Source: Calycina herbarum (taxonomy: Eukaryota > Ascomycota > Leotiomycetes > Helotiales > Pezizellaceae). From it: DNA of 64,000 bases. Positions 1-11,375 of the stretch are shown piece by piece. The first letter of the stretch is position 1. The number at the start of each line of letters is the position of its first letter. The stretch covers positions 682,001-746,000 of the forward strand of contig LLEY01000004.1 of NCBI GenBank assembly GCA_001414485.1, given 5' to 3'. The notes under the pieces are model-generated. The model was not told the DNA's origin, made no database searches, and worked only from the letters and a program-made list of their open reading frames with translations. A program made the position numbers and the translations under genes.

Positions 1-1747
1 ACTCTTTATTTTTTCATTCTTCATTGCCTAACACTTATCCCCGTACACCGCATAGGCCCCACTTCCGTGGTAGGTCTGTATTAATCACAGAAACCGAACC
101 TCTCCTTCTCTTCTTAACAACAACTGCATGATTTCCAAGACCCGCATTTGTTGACAGAGGTGCAAAGGTCTCTCATTATGTCGAGAAACCACTCAATACT
201 CATCCGACAAATAATACAGGTGCTTAGCGTGAGATGAACAATCACCTAACAAGAATTCCACGCCCTCACCCGATTCCAAAACTACCCCTCGTACTTACTG
301 CCGAAAAGCAACCTACCACCGAAACGGAATTCCCCGTTCTCTAAACCCTTCAATATTCAGAGAGGAAACCCCCCTAGTTGTCTTCAAACCAAGCGAGAGT
401 GCCAGAAATTTATTTTCTGCTTCATTATCCGAGTATTGATTGCCCAGGCATGGGCCCACAACTCACATCAGATAATTCTCCCCAAGATTCCTTCCTTCCT
501 GATCTCAGGGAATTTAGAAAGAAAGTAAAAATATATCTATAAGAATCCTGCAAGAATATTGGTAAAGGAATTGCAAATTTGGGGAAGCCAAAGTGGAAAG
601 ATATGCAACGCTTAATTATCAATTAACTTTGTATCCAAAATACCGCACTGCCAACTAGGTATTCCAATCCATCAAGACACTCTTAGAAAACCACAATGAA
701 CAAAATCCAATACAACCTACCATCTACGTCTCACACCCTCTATAAACTCATACCCAAACTCAAAATCGCAAATCTCACTAACAAAAGTGAATAGCCCACA
801 GACTTAGACTTATAAAACACATCTTTTGAAGCATGACTCTCAGCCTTGACTTCTGTTATAGATTTAGACCGTAATGCTTACACCCAATCATTAACCTTTT
901 CCTCTCGTTTCTCACACTTTGCAACAACCTCACACCCAGTCATTCTCTCAAACCCTGTATGTGTACTTCGTATTTCACCACAAGATGGAACCCCGAAGCC
1001 ATCTCAGAGAAGTTGAAAGTACGTGGAGCCCAGACAGTCGCAAGAGGAAAGGGCGGAAGAAGAGCCAAGGTCATGTGTGCGCTTGATGCAGCTGGGAACA
1101 TATCGAATTTTATATGTTTGAATCTCCTCCCTTTTCCTTCTCCGGTCTCAGCTCCCAAAGATCTTGAGATATTCTTATTGTCGAAATATAAAGCACTGTC
1201 GATTTAGATTACCATCTCCCTCTAAGCGACGCACTCTTTCAAATCCGCTTGAACAGAGCTTTCTATTCTTAAACAGAAGAAAGGTCTTGATTCTGTTGCT
1301 GTCTCCGTCCCTCCAGAATTGTGGTTCAACAACCTCGAAAACCAACAGTATCGTTCAAATTGTTCTCTCGAGGTTCATCACAGCCCCTTACAAGTCCACA
1401 CACTCGGTCTTTTATTCTTTATTCTCCCACCCAGGCATCTTTCTTCGTCGTACTTGTTAGGTGAGATCACTTTCTTTTCATGGAACCACTTCACTCTTTG
1501 ACGCTCAAGCTCACTGCGTGAATAGGTGAGACTGTCAAGTTGGAAACTCGCAGCAGAGATACAACATCACAAAACTTGAAAAAGTAAAGAATCAAAAAAG
1601 TGTTTATTTTTCTATGCACAACGCTCAACTGCTAATCAGCATGCAATGCTCCAGAGTCGGACAGAGAAATTTGACGGTATAGGGGGTATATGAAGTGGTT
1701 GTAGTCTGTTTCGTTCGAATATCGATCGCTCTCAAGAATTTTCTCCC
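1..1747. other. Gene-poor left edge, no gene recognised
   Basis: I see no convincing coding region. The open frames here are short, overlap on both strands and show no recognisable domain. Several pyrimidine-rich and CT-rich tracts occur (about 1230-1450). The right part, next to 1748, is presumably the 3' region of the RanGAP gene, which is transcribed leftwards. Confidence 0.4.
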
Positions 1748-3073
1748 TCAAGAAGAAATCCTGACCTTCTCAAGTTCACCAGCAAGCTCATCATCAATAA
1801 CGGGATCCTTCTTATGAGCAACAACCGGCTCATCCTCTCGCACCTTCGCATCGCCCTCGACCTCTCTCTCGGCAAGCTCTTCTAATTCCTCCTCCTCCTC
1901 TTCCTCATCTTCTTCCTCGTCGTCGTCGCTTTCGAGGTCACTGAGACTGTCCACACCCCAATCATCCTCAACAATCACATCACCAGCGAGGTTATCTTTT
2001 CGCTCATCTAAAAGATCTCTCAAAGAAGTAATCGCCGAGTCTTCTTCGGAAAACTTGTTGCCGTTAAGCTCAATCTTCTTCAAAGCAGGCAAAGAAGTCT
2101 TAGCAACTTGCGCAAAGACCTCCAACCCTGTCGCAGTAATATCGTTATATTGCAGACGTAAAATCTCGAGTTTCTTGTTCTCTCCCTTCCCAAGCGAATT
2201 GGCAAAAGCCACCGCTCCCTTAGAACCCAGCAAAGAGTCACCAAGTCCAAGTTCTTGAATCTCAGTCCAGCCAGTAACCACACCGGCCAAAGCTCGCGAT
2301 CCTTTGATTGTGAAGGTATTATCTTGAAGATCGAGAGTCTTGATTCCCTTCGCATTCCCGAGACCCTTTGTAAGTAAATGTTCAATTCCTTTTGGTCGAA
2401 TACCATTTTGCACCATCTTAACCACCTTCACGCCGTTATGTAGACTATATGCCTTAGCCCACGCTTCCATACTTCCAGCCTCAAGTCGGTTGCGACCACA
2501 GATGACAGTCTCGAGATCGGGGATGGTGGCATCGGTTTTTTTGGCTTCGACTTTCTTCGCGTGGAGAGCGGAGAGGGCATCGGCGATTTCGATTCCTGCA
2601 TATGGCCCAAGACCATTATTGTTGAGGATGAGATGTTGAAGGGGGACATGTGCTTTGAGGAATTCGACAAGGGGTTTCACAGTCTTGAGACCAAAGGCGT
2701 TGTCGTTCAGGTTGATGGTGTGGAGTTTGGGTAATAAGAGGAGACCGGTGAGGAGGGCGGAGATGGCTTTGGGGATTTCATCCAGGAGTCGTCCTGTAAA
2801 TATATCGGCGAGATTTGCTATCTTTGCGCAAGAAGTGTCAGCAATGAGGGGTCGTAAGGGACAAAGAGGTGTAAGATATACCTGTAGAGTTTTCTTGGTT
2901 GCTAGAACCTTTCCTATGGCTTCGCATGCCTCTACGCCTAAGGTATTACCGAGCAACCTGACTTCCTCCACGTCGTCCATTTCTACAAGGGGCTTGATGT
3001 GCGCCTCAACATCTGCGGCAGTATCGAGCTTCAAGCCCTTCCCCTCGAGGGAGAATATCTTTGAGGATGCCAT
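1748..3073 (-). CDS. rna1: Ran GTPase-activating protein 1 (Rna1 type)
   Basis: RanGAP stimulates GTP hydrolysis by Ran in the cytoplasm and so sustains the Ran gradient for nuclear transport and spindle assembly. The protein is built from leucine-rich repeats of the RanGAP ribonuclease-inhibitor type (recurrent L..L.L..N, for example HTINLNDN, KTLDLQDN, LEILRLQYND) and ends in a long acidic tail (runs of D and E from about residue 370), which is the classic Rna1 layout. One intron, 2822-2881, is exactly 60 nt and has no stop, so an unspliced reading looks like a 441-residue protein. Splicing removes 20 residues that interrupt the repeat array and gives 421 residues. The start at 3073 begins MASSKIFSLEGKGLKL, typical of the family. 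It is divergent to COX17 across 353 bp. Confidence 0.93.
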   Translation of the reverse strand: MASSKIFSLEGKGLKLDTAADVEAHIKPLVEMDDVEEVRLLGNTLGVEACEAIGKVLATKKTLQVYLTPLCPLRPLIADTSCAKIANLADIFTGRLLDEIPKAISALLTGLLLLPKLHTINLNDNAFGLKTVKPLVEFLKAHVPLQHLILNNNGLGPYAGIEIADALSALHAKKVEAKKTDATIPDLETVICGRNRLEAGSMEAWAKAYSLHNGVKVVKMVQNGIRPKGIEHLLTKGLGNAKGIKTLDLQDNTFTIKGSRALAGVVTGWTEIQELGLGDSLLGSKGAVAFANSLGKGENKKLEILRLQYNDITATGLEVFAQVAKTSLPALKKIELNGNKFSEEDSAITSLRDLLDERKDNLAGDVIVEDDWGVDSLSDLESDDDEEEDEEEEEEELEELAEREVEGDAKVREDEPVVAHKKDPVIDDELAGELEKVRISS

Positions 3074-3426
3074 GGTATTTTGAATGTTCGACGAGAGACC
3101 GGGAATAGAAATGCAAGAGCGGAACGGGTTTCGTTAATGTGATGCAAGGTCGCGATGCAGATGCAGATGCAGGGCGATCGTCTTGGTTGTTTTTTGTTTT
3201 GGACGAACCTTGGGAGACCTTCCTTGGTGGGGTTTTGTTTTGGGTGCGGGCAGGATTGTCAATACATCGGAAGCGGCAGTACAATTCTCCGACACGGACC
3301 TGGTGGACCGTTGATTGTCAGCGAGCTTCAATAAATTCCCCAGCATGCATTCACTTCCGACTTAAACCTCAACCTCGCCGCTCTTGAATGTTCTACTACC
3401 AAAGCCTTCAAATCGCTGACTCAAAA
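3074..3426. promoter_or_regulatory. Divergent promoter region, RanGAP / COX17
   Basis: This 353-bp gap separates two head-to-head genes, so it must hold both promoters. It contains a purine-rich hexamer repeated as GATGCA near 3150-3170. No canonical TATA box is obvious. The assignment rests on gene orientation only. Confidence 0.5.
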
Positions 3427-3763
3427 ATGGCATCCCAATCCATCTCCATACGTTCGTCTCCCCCGAATATCTATGCAATGCCTCTCTAACAATTCCCATA
3501 GCTACCGCCACCAGCGCAAACCCTCCAGCAACCAGTCAAGCATCCTCAAACCCAAAGGTACTTTTCGCCCTTCACCTCCCTCTCCTGCCAATGAATCTTC
3601 TAACACAATAACTTAATAGCCATGCTGTGTATGCAAAGAAGAAAAAGCCACTCGAGACGAATGCATGCTATTCAGCAATGCCAAAGATCCCCAGAAGGAC
3701 TGCGCTACCACCATTGACAGATACAAGAGTTGTATGGCCGGTTTTGGTTTCAACCTCCCATAG
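3427..3763 (+). CDS. cox17: Cytochrome c oxidase copper chaperone Cox17
   Basis: Cox17 carries Cu(I) in the mitochondrial intermembrane space to Sco1 and Cox11 for cytochrome c oxidase assembly. The gene is too fragmented to show up as a long open frame. Three exons, 3427-3451, 3502-3557 and 3620-3763, join through introns of 50 and 62 nt to give 74 residues. The copper-binding CCxC lies at Cys29, Cys30 and Cys32 (KPCCVCKEEKATRDEC), and the twin CX9C fold is intact (Cys32-Cys42 and Cys55-Cys65), ending GFGFNLP. Length and motif spacing match the family closely. The first donor is GTTCGT, an acceptable but weaker fungal 5' splice site. Confidence 0.94.
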
Positions 3764-4131
3764 GACACGACCATATAAGGGGTGGGAAGACAAGATGTTA
3801 CAATGTATAATCTGGTGTATTACAAATCTGTAAAGAAGGAACTATGGCATTGCGTTGGGGTGGCGTTTGGGTTATAGAACGGTGTTCACCAGGTACTTGC
3901 GCAAAATAGACACAAAATCGCTGCTCTTACAATCTTGTATCATGGTTAATTGAATTGAGAGACGACTTTTAAAGGCAATCCGGGATACATGGGGGGCTTC
4001 ACAGCGCAAATTGGTCTGGCATTTGGATGCACAAGCCCAACTATTGATTTCAAATCACACCATATCTCACTCTCACTCGCGGACCAAAATTTGTCTTTGA
4101 AATATTCATATTTTCATATTAAATGGTATCA

Positions 4132-6778
4132 TCACAACCCAGCAAGCACACTCTGAATCCCCACACTCCCCGAATCATCCCTCCTCAAGATAAATGCTCT
4201 AAAATCCGGCTTCTGCAACTTCTTTCCCGCCGCACCCCCAACCTGGAAATTCCTCGACCTCTCCCTCAACGCCTCCGCCGGAATAATAAAGAAATTCCCA
4301 ATCTCACTGAGAAGTTCCACTCCACCTTCGGCTTCCTTGGATAGAGGCCAACTCTTTAGTGTAGATACGTATCTTGTCATATCTTTCGTCACCATCAGTC
4401 CACCTGTGGCGTTGACCTGGAACTTCTTGAAATGTTCGAAGAGAAGGTCTCGGATGCCGAGAGCTAGTTCGCAGCTGAAGACTTCGAGGTTGTGGCCATC
4501 GATGGCTTGAGAAGCTGCTAGGGCCAATTTGTCGAGGAATGTGCAAATTGAGCCACATGTTGCTGTTTGTAAAGTCTCGAGGTACCCAGGAACTCCACGA
4601 GATCCGTCAAGCTCACTATCCTTGGGACGGAAATCTGCCTTCTTTTGACCTGCTAATAATCTGGTAACCCAGTTGAGAACCACTGTGATGGTGCTGCGAA
4701 CAATATTGTTCGTTTTCGACTCGATTCTCTCAACGGCAGACTTCGCTTGTAATTCCATCGATCGTCTCACAGTTGTATTCGACTCTGCCAGTTTAATAAG
4801 CACAGTATTGATGAATCGAGACATGATGTTAGTGATTGTGATGGCTGGTTGTAATTGAGGCAGATACGTGATATCTGGTTCGACCTTCACGTTTTCCTGA
4901 GACAAGGACATATCTGCGGCAGCATCCAACGCAGTCTCAATATAGACCTGGCCCGTGCTGGTTAAGAGCAAGTTGAGCAAAGCAGATACATCTTTTGGAG
5001 TATCGCTCCCACTGCCAAGTTCGAGTGCTCGTCGGACACCTTCCGCTAACCACTTGAGCATTCGTTTGGCATTTGAGATACTCAATAATCCGTCCTCGTC
5101 ACTAACTTCAATTTCGTTCTTTGCGTTGTTATCTTGATCTCGAAGACCAGCGACTCTTATCATCATAGCCTTTTGTGTTGCAGTGAGTTCAGATGAATCT
5201 AGTCGGTCAATGTAGGCATCCTTCGCTGTTGACACTAATTGTGCTCCCTGTTGAGCTAAAGATGCCATAAATCCGGTAGGTGCCTTCTTTCGCCGCGAGT
5301 GGTATATTGTGAATTTGAAAAGCAGCGAAGAAGACAGTTCTTCTAAACTCTTCCTTTCTCGGTCTATGTATGAGTTTCCAACTAGATACGGGACGAATAG
5401 CTCGTCCAGCTGCTGATCAAGACTCAACGCTGTTTGAGCTGAGCATGCTTCCGGGTGCTCTGTTAGGCCATGGGCTTTCAGATCTTCGATCAAATTGTTG
5501 ATGTAGCTTCGAGAGGCATGTAGTGATCTCAGGAACGCTAATGAAGATATAGTATCGGCCTTTTCCAGTACCATTTCCAATCTTTGTTGGATGGACTGTT
5601 GAAAGACTCTTTGAATAAATTTGGTCAAGACCACTTCGTAATATGGAAACGCTCGCTTGATGATGAACGATTCGTCCTGCATAACCACACGAATCTCATC
5701 AACCAGTGATTGCAAACTAGGCTCGACACCCGGCGGATCAGAATCTGGATCGGCTAGTCGTTCCCAAGTTTCATTATCCGTTGTCACTTCATCAGTAATT
5801 AACTGGCTTCGATCAATAAAAAACTGATGTTGATTGACAAATAAAGCAACGACACTGGATCCTCCATTGAAATCGTGCAGCACTTTTGCGCATTCTAACA
5901 TGTCGTCGAAGTTCTGCCTTCGATAGCTGTCGTCGAATTGCTTCAACAAGTCTTTTTCCAGCGTTTCCGAGAATTTCTCTATCAGCTCCCTCGTGTTATG
6001 CCCCTTATATCCAACAACGCCATTCGTAACACCATTGGTTTTCTTGGAGCCATTTGCCTGCGCCCACGAAGATGGATCCAACCTCTGGCTCATTCTCATA
6101 AGTTGTCGGGCAATAACAGCACATCTCACTTTGTTGTCCCCGCTACCCTGCCGTCTTATCATATCCTCCAGCGATGTGAGTTGCCCAGCTTCACTGACTT
6201 CAATCCAGCATTGTATTAAAAAATTGGCGTCCTGCGCTCGTCTTCGTTGCTTGTCCAGGGCTTCCAATTTCTCTCCAATCTGCACCGCAACCAAGCCACC
6301 TCCATCGTTGTTCCGCCCGTTGGTATCATTTCCGTTGGTTCCGTTTGGTTGATTTAGGGCAATATCAAGTGTTTCATAAGAATCTATAGATTCGTCAAGC
6401 TTCCTCCCCAAAGTATCGAGGGTTTGATCATGCTGGACTTCAGCCCGTCGTACCGAAGTAAGGAGTTCCGTTTCGTTCTCTCCCAATTCCTCGGAAAGAG
6501 TCGCAAGTTGTGCAAGAGCGCCTGTCGTCAGTTAGACCTTGATCGAGTATTAAGGGAAGGGGGCGCATGCTTTCAAAAGTCCGAATGAGAGGTTTCGGGT
6601 CGAATGCTTGTTGAGCTGGCCCTGAACGCCGATTTATTGGTACTGCACTTTCTGCGAGATCTTCGACGAAATCTCTGACTATAAAATCCTTATTCGAAAA
6701 GTTCTCCAAGGTAAAGCTGGGTCCCTTGGGGAATATCGACCGGCCGCTTCCCCCGCCAACCGTATTCAAAGATGCCAT
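4132..6778 (-). CDS. sec10: Exocyst complex component Sec10
   Basis: Sec10 is a core exocyst subunit that tethers secretory vesicles to the plasma membrane at growing tips. Two exons, 6571-6778 and 4132-6521, give 865 residues. The N-terminus FTLENFSNKDFIVRDF, the AFDPKPLIRTFES segment, the coiled-coil region with HDQTLDTLGRKLDES, the LLAGQKKADFRPKDSE segment and the later EHFKKFQVNATGGLM segment correspond to conserved Sec10 positions. The intron at 6522-6570 (49 nt) begins GCATGC and ends GACAG, with a CTAAC branch site just upstream. It is therefore a GC-AG intron, and no GT donor nearby preserves the frame. Cog6 was considered because of general coiled-coil similarity, but the detailed matches fit Sec10. 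Confidence 0.9.
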
Positions 6779-7112
6779 TGTCGACTCGGGTGATCTGCCA
6801 GCTTGTTCGTTCTACATCGAGAATTGTGGGTGTTTATATGCCATCCGGGGGTTTAAAAGAGGTCCGCAGGGAGTGGTGAATATGAATGTGGTGGGTTTTA
6901 GTTGGTTGCGTTGTTTGAGGTTGAGAGCTCTCGCATCGCCAGGAGCTCAGTCGGCGTGGCCTTGCGAGGCCTTGCCTACACAGCCTTCCACTCTGACCTT
7001 GGAAAAGTTGCCAGACAACTCCGTAGACATAGACAACAACACCAACTTCACACTCTTTTTCATTCAACTTCCTTTTTTTATCAAATAGATCTTCCTCCCA
7101 AAGCTTCCTAAT
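6779..7112. promoter_or_regulatory. Divergent promoter region, SEC10 / NUS1
   Basis: This 334-bp interval separates the head-to-head SEC10 and NUS1 genes, both of which act in the secretory/glycosylation route. A pyrimidine-rich stretch (CTTCCTTTTTTTATC) lies about 40 bp before the NUS1 start. No specific factor site is claimed. Confidence 0.45.
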
Positions 7113-8227
7113 ATGCCAGTTGCCCAACGAGAAACCGCAATCTACCGGCGCGATGCAAAACTCAACCACAACCTGCTGACGCCGGAGGAACGAGAGAAGC
7201 TCTTAGAGGTACACAAGCGTTTCTCTAGTCAACACCGTTGGGACTAATATTTTTAATAGCCTTTCCTTCCAACACCGCCGCCACGATCCTTGAAATCTAA
7301 GAAGAATGGCATTGTTAAGAACCCGCCCGAGGGCCCTGAAGACACCCATTCCATACCACCCATTCGCGGGTTCCTACAGAACCAATTGCACGCCCTTGTT
7401 TTCGCCATAGTCCACACTTTTTTCTCGGTCTATATACGTTTGCGCCAGGCATACCATGGTGTGAAGGACCGCATATTCGCGATCCTATATTACCACCATC
7501 GAACGCCAGAGCTCATCCAGAAGGACGTGAAAGGATTGGAACGATTACCGGAACACATAAGTGTTATATTGAAGCTGGAAGATGGTGGGAGGGGAGGATC
7601 AGGGATAGAGGCTCTTGTAGACGAAGTTGCGGAAATATCAGCTTGGTGTGCTTGTATTGGGATACCTACTCTTTCAATTTATGAGAAAACTGGTATGTGG
7701 CAATTCCCAAGTGAACTCGAGTACTTTACTAATTTTATGAAGGTATCTTGAAAGCATATCTCCCAGCAACGCACACGACGATAGAACGAAAACTATCTTC
7801 CTATTTGGGACCACAACACCTGGCACTCTCATTACGCGCTCCTCATATGGCCCCCGTGGAATCAACCTCACCTACAAGCGAAAACGTACCAGCAAAGAAA
7901 TTATCCGTCATTCTTCTTTCTGTTGAAGATGGTCGAGACTCCCTAGTAGACCTCACAAAAACCCTCACAGACATGTCTCAACGAGGAAAAATTTTCACGA
8001 AGGATATCAACGCCGAACTCATCAACGCGGAAATCTCAGAGAGCGTAATGGCTGAACCGGATCTATTGGTACTATTCAGTCCCACTGTCGAGTTATCAGG
8101 TTACCCACCCTGGCAAATGCGACTCACGGAGATTTTCCACGTCCAGGATAATCAAGGAGTGGGCTATCAGGTGTTTCTACGCGCGCTGTACAATTTCGGG
8201 AATGCTCAGATGCGATTTGGTAGGTAG
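7113..8227 (+). CDS. nus1: Dehydrodolichyl diphosphate synthase complex subunit Nus1
   Basis: Nus1 (NgBR) is the non-catalytic partner of the cis-prenyltransferase Rer2 at the ER and is needed for dolichol synthesis. Three exons, 7113-7208, 7260-7692 and 7743-8227, give 337 residues. The introns (51 and 50 nt) keep phase, with the second junction reading EKTGILKAYL. A membrane segment lies at ALVFAIVHTFFSVYI. The family traits are visible: a degenerate UPP-synthase fold (ISAWCACIGIPTLSIYE, EPDLLVLFSP, GYPPWQMRLTEIF) and the C-terminal RxG-type motif (MRFGR) that completes the active site of the partner subunit. The start MPVAQRETAIYRRDAKL fits fungal orthologues. Confidence 0.9.
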
Positions 8228-8255
8228 TGTAGGTAGTGTATAAAACGAAGATTCT

Positions 8256-9367
8256 TTACTCTTTGAACAACTTCATATCTCTTGATTGTTCATCCCAGAC
8301 ATAGACCGGGCCGGTTCCGACATTGTAATTGTAATAGTTCTCGGTGCCTCCTTTTACCATTGCTTTTCGGAAGGTAATGTTGATTCTTCCTCCGTCTTCT
8401 GCGTTCTTTCCTGTTCTCTTGGGGATTGAATGGAGCCAGTTTGCTTGGGTTTTCCCTTTCATAAGAATCATGTCTCCGCTGGCAAGTGGTAGCTTAATTG
8501 GTTTTGTTTCTGGCGGTTTTGGCGCATTATCGTTTGGTGGAATTGGTTTGTGTTTCATGAGAAAGTCCCTGCGAGCACCGAGGGAGAAGGAAGCGATGGC
8601 TGGGAGATTTCCGAGGAATCGTTCGTCATCGCTGTGGTATGAGATGCTGTCTGAACCTGAAGCGTAGTAATTGACGAGACAAAAGTTGAAAGTGCAACCG
8701 GTCGCTGCTTCAGTCGATATTCGAAGGTCGTCTAAACATTTGGGAATGGGTCGAGGTGGATATTTGGTGTAGTTCTTGTCGTTCAGCACTTTCTTTTTTG
8801 ATTTTGCGTCGACGACTTCTCTGGACTCGTCGAAATTTGAGGTTTCATCCAGACCGAATACGGTTGTGTATCTACCGGTGGCTTAGTAGGTGTCTTCATT
8901 TTGCCATCTGGGTGAGAAACATACCTTGGTGTTCTTATTCTTGTCTCTATTCCTCCTCTTTTGATAGCATACTCTACTCTGTAGAACGGCAATTTGGAAC
9001 GAAGGAACTGGAAAACTTGACGTTCAAGGTACTTTGGGATGTATGGTTCAAAGTAGAGAAGATCAAGATCGGCTTGGTCGTTGATTGCTTTTCCAATAGT
9101 TGAAGGGAGGGATTTCAATTCTGATTCGATTGACTTTGGGAAATGTGATATTGGCAAAGGGTATGCCTGATGATGAGAGAATTGTACCTATTGAGTAGTT
9201 AGCTCCTTGAAGCTTGAATTCGACTCGACATCTAGACTTACTTCTTCTGCAATCGAGGTATCTTCTTCATCTTGTAGGAAAGATGTAGATGATTCGGTAT
9301 CATTGACTTTTGCCTTTTTGGCAGGTGGTTTGAAGAAGGCATCGATAGTTCTCTTTTTGTCAGACAT
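8256..9367 (-). CDS. AlkB-type 2-oxoglutarate/Fe(II) dioxygenase (ALKBH2/3-like)
   Basis: AlkB homologues remove alkyl lesions from DNA or RNA bases by oxidative dealkylation. Three exons (9242-9367, 8925-9187, 8256-8871; introns 54 and 53 nt) give 334 residues. The iron triad is visible as H209-x-D211 (YHSDDE) and H277 (WLHSIPKR). The 2-oxoglutarate-binding arginines lie in RINITFR (Arg292, Arg298), and the nucleotide-side loop GARRDF is present. The N-terminus reads MSDKKRTIDAFFKPP, a PIP-box-like sequence expected to bind PCNA, followed by basic KKAKV. This favours a replication-linked DNA repair enzyme of the ALKBH2 kind. The gene ends only 29 bp from the end of the convergent NUS1 gene. 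Confidence 0.88.
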
Positions 9368-9565
9368 ATTGAAATTTTGATGTAGGAATTGAAATTTGAG
9401 AAGGAATTAGAAACATCCAAAGAGAAATTTAATAGATCCAGCCTCGTCGACGTCACCAATTAGGCCCGAGCGGCAAAACCCCATTATTTCAGCCTCGTCC
9501 ACAAAAACCAATTTGACTCACCCAAAAACACCACAGAACCACAGCCCTCAGATCATTATGAAGCC

Positions 9566-11375
9566 ATGGCGGTAAGCCCCCTGTCCCTTCCCTCTTCAGC
9601 CTCATCCTAACAAAATACGCAGGACAATAAACCCATAACCCACAACGAAACCTCCGATTTCATGTCTCTCCTCCGTCCCCCAATCGTCCGTTCCGCGACA
9701 GCCGCACTCGATCGCGCGCTCTTCACCAAGACCTTCCCTATTTCTGCGGTTAGAATAAGCAATATCAAGAATATCTCGAAAATTAAGACGGGATTGGAGC
9801 AGAGTAGGGAGATTTTGAAGTTGGAGAGGTTGACGAATGTGCGGCCGGATCCTAGTTCGAGTGCGAAGGGGGCGAAGTGTTTGTTGTTGAGGCCGGAGGT
9901 TAAACCTGGTGGTATGTTATAATTTTCGGGAAAGGTATTAGGATAAATGCTGATGTTTTTGGTAGATCCTTCGACATGGAGTCCTTATTTGCAGGAGGCG
10001 GTTAAGAGTGAGGATATTGGCGTTGTGGAATATGATTTAAAGCTGGACTATGAGTATTGGACATATCGTACGTACGTGGAAATATCGAAAGAGAGAACAA
10101 GAACAAGGCTAATTATTCTAAGTTGATGTTATGACTTCTTTACTACCAGAAGATGCATTAGGAGAAGTCCCAGTTGGATTCGCCATAGTGGGTCATGTTG
10201 GTACTTACTACCCCTCCTTACATCAAACCTCGAAATTGACTTAGAACAGCCCACCTAAACCTCCGAGACGAATACCTCCCCTACAAACACATAATCGCCG
10301 AAGTCCTAATAGACAAAAACCCCGGAATAAAAACTGTAATTAACAAAATCGACGACGTCGGAGAGAAATCCGAGTTCCGAACCTTCTCATACGAAGTTCT
10401 CGCCGGACCCGATGACATGAAAGTCGAAATCTCAGAAGGGAACTGTCTCTTCCGATTCGATTATTCCAAAGTATATTGGAATAGTCGTTTGCAAACTGAA
10501 CATAAGCGACTTGTGGATTCGTTTGAGAAGGGAGAGGTGGTTTGTGATGTTATGGCTGGGGTAGGACCTTTTGCTGTTCCGGCGGGGAAGAAAGGAGTTT
10601 TTGTTTGGGCGAATGATTTGAATCCTGAGAGTTATGAGAGTATGAAGGATGCTGTTGTGAGGAATAAGGTATGTCTATTCTCTATTTTCTGTTCTATTTC
10701 TGTTTTTCCCCTTTTTTTCATGATGATTTTATACCACGACGGTCGACATAGCCACACGTTGGTATTGATGAGAACCGCCACCCTCTTTTCTCACGCCGTA
10801 GATTTCCACAACCACCAGCTAACCATACCCCCTAGGTCATCAACCACGTCTACCCCTTCTGCCAAGACGGCCACAAATTCATCCCCTTCGCAGCCGACAA
10901 CCTCCTCTCCCTCACAGCGACGGGCAAAAACATCATAAAGCTTCCCCCAAAACCGCCTAAATCCCGTTCCGCCCCTACCTCTTCCCTCCCACCCCCAACA
11001 ACCCAAACCATCCCCCAAACAATAAGCCACTTCGTCATGAACCTCCCCGCAATAGCAATAGATTTTCTCGGTTCCTTCAATGGTCTCTACCACACCCACG
11101 AGAAACTCTTCGTCCCCTATACCCCAACAAAACTCCCCATGATTCACGTCCATTGTTTTTCAACAAAGAGTGAGGATAATGTTAAGGAGACGAAGGAAAT
11201 TTGTGAGAGAATATCTGAAAGTTTGGGATGGGAGGTTAAACCGGGGGATGAGGAGCTTGTGGTTCATGAGGTGAGGGATGTGGCGCCTAAGAAGAGGATG
11301 TTTTGTGCTAGTTTTAGGTTACCACAGGCGGTGGCTTTTAGGGAGAGGAGAACGTGGGATGCAGCCGGGTTTTAG
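9566..11375 (+). CDS. trm5: tRNA (guanine37-N1)-methyltransferase Trm5
   Basis: Trm5 methylates G37 next to the anticodon in nuclear and mitochondrial tRNAs, preventing frameshifting. Six exons are needed: 9566-9571, 9623-9911, 9966-10067, 10123-10200, 10250-10668 and 10836-11375, giving 477 residues. The first exon encodes only Met-Ala. An ATG six bases upstream is out of frame and, if spliced the same way, hits an early stop. Recognisable parts are the D1 domain, the [16 protein letters not shown] segment, the [14 protein letters not shown] signature, the SAM-binding loop [10 protein letters not shown] near residue 260, the acidic NDLNPES motif and the [10 protein letters not shown] motif corresponding to the catalytic NPP region. 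The last intron is long (167 nt) compared with the others (49-55 nt). Confidence 0.92.

Noticed and set aside
4132..6778. Cog6 identity for the coiled-coil tethering subunit
   Set aside because: AFDPK, HDQTL, AGQKKADF and the GGLM region fit Sec10 of the exocyst better than Cog6.
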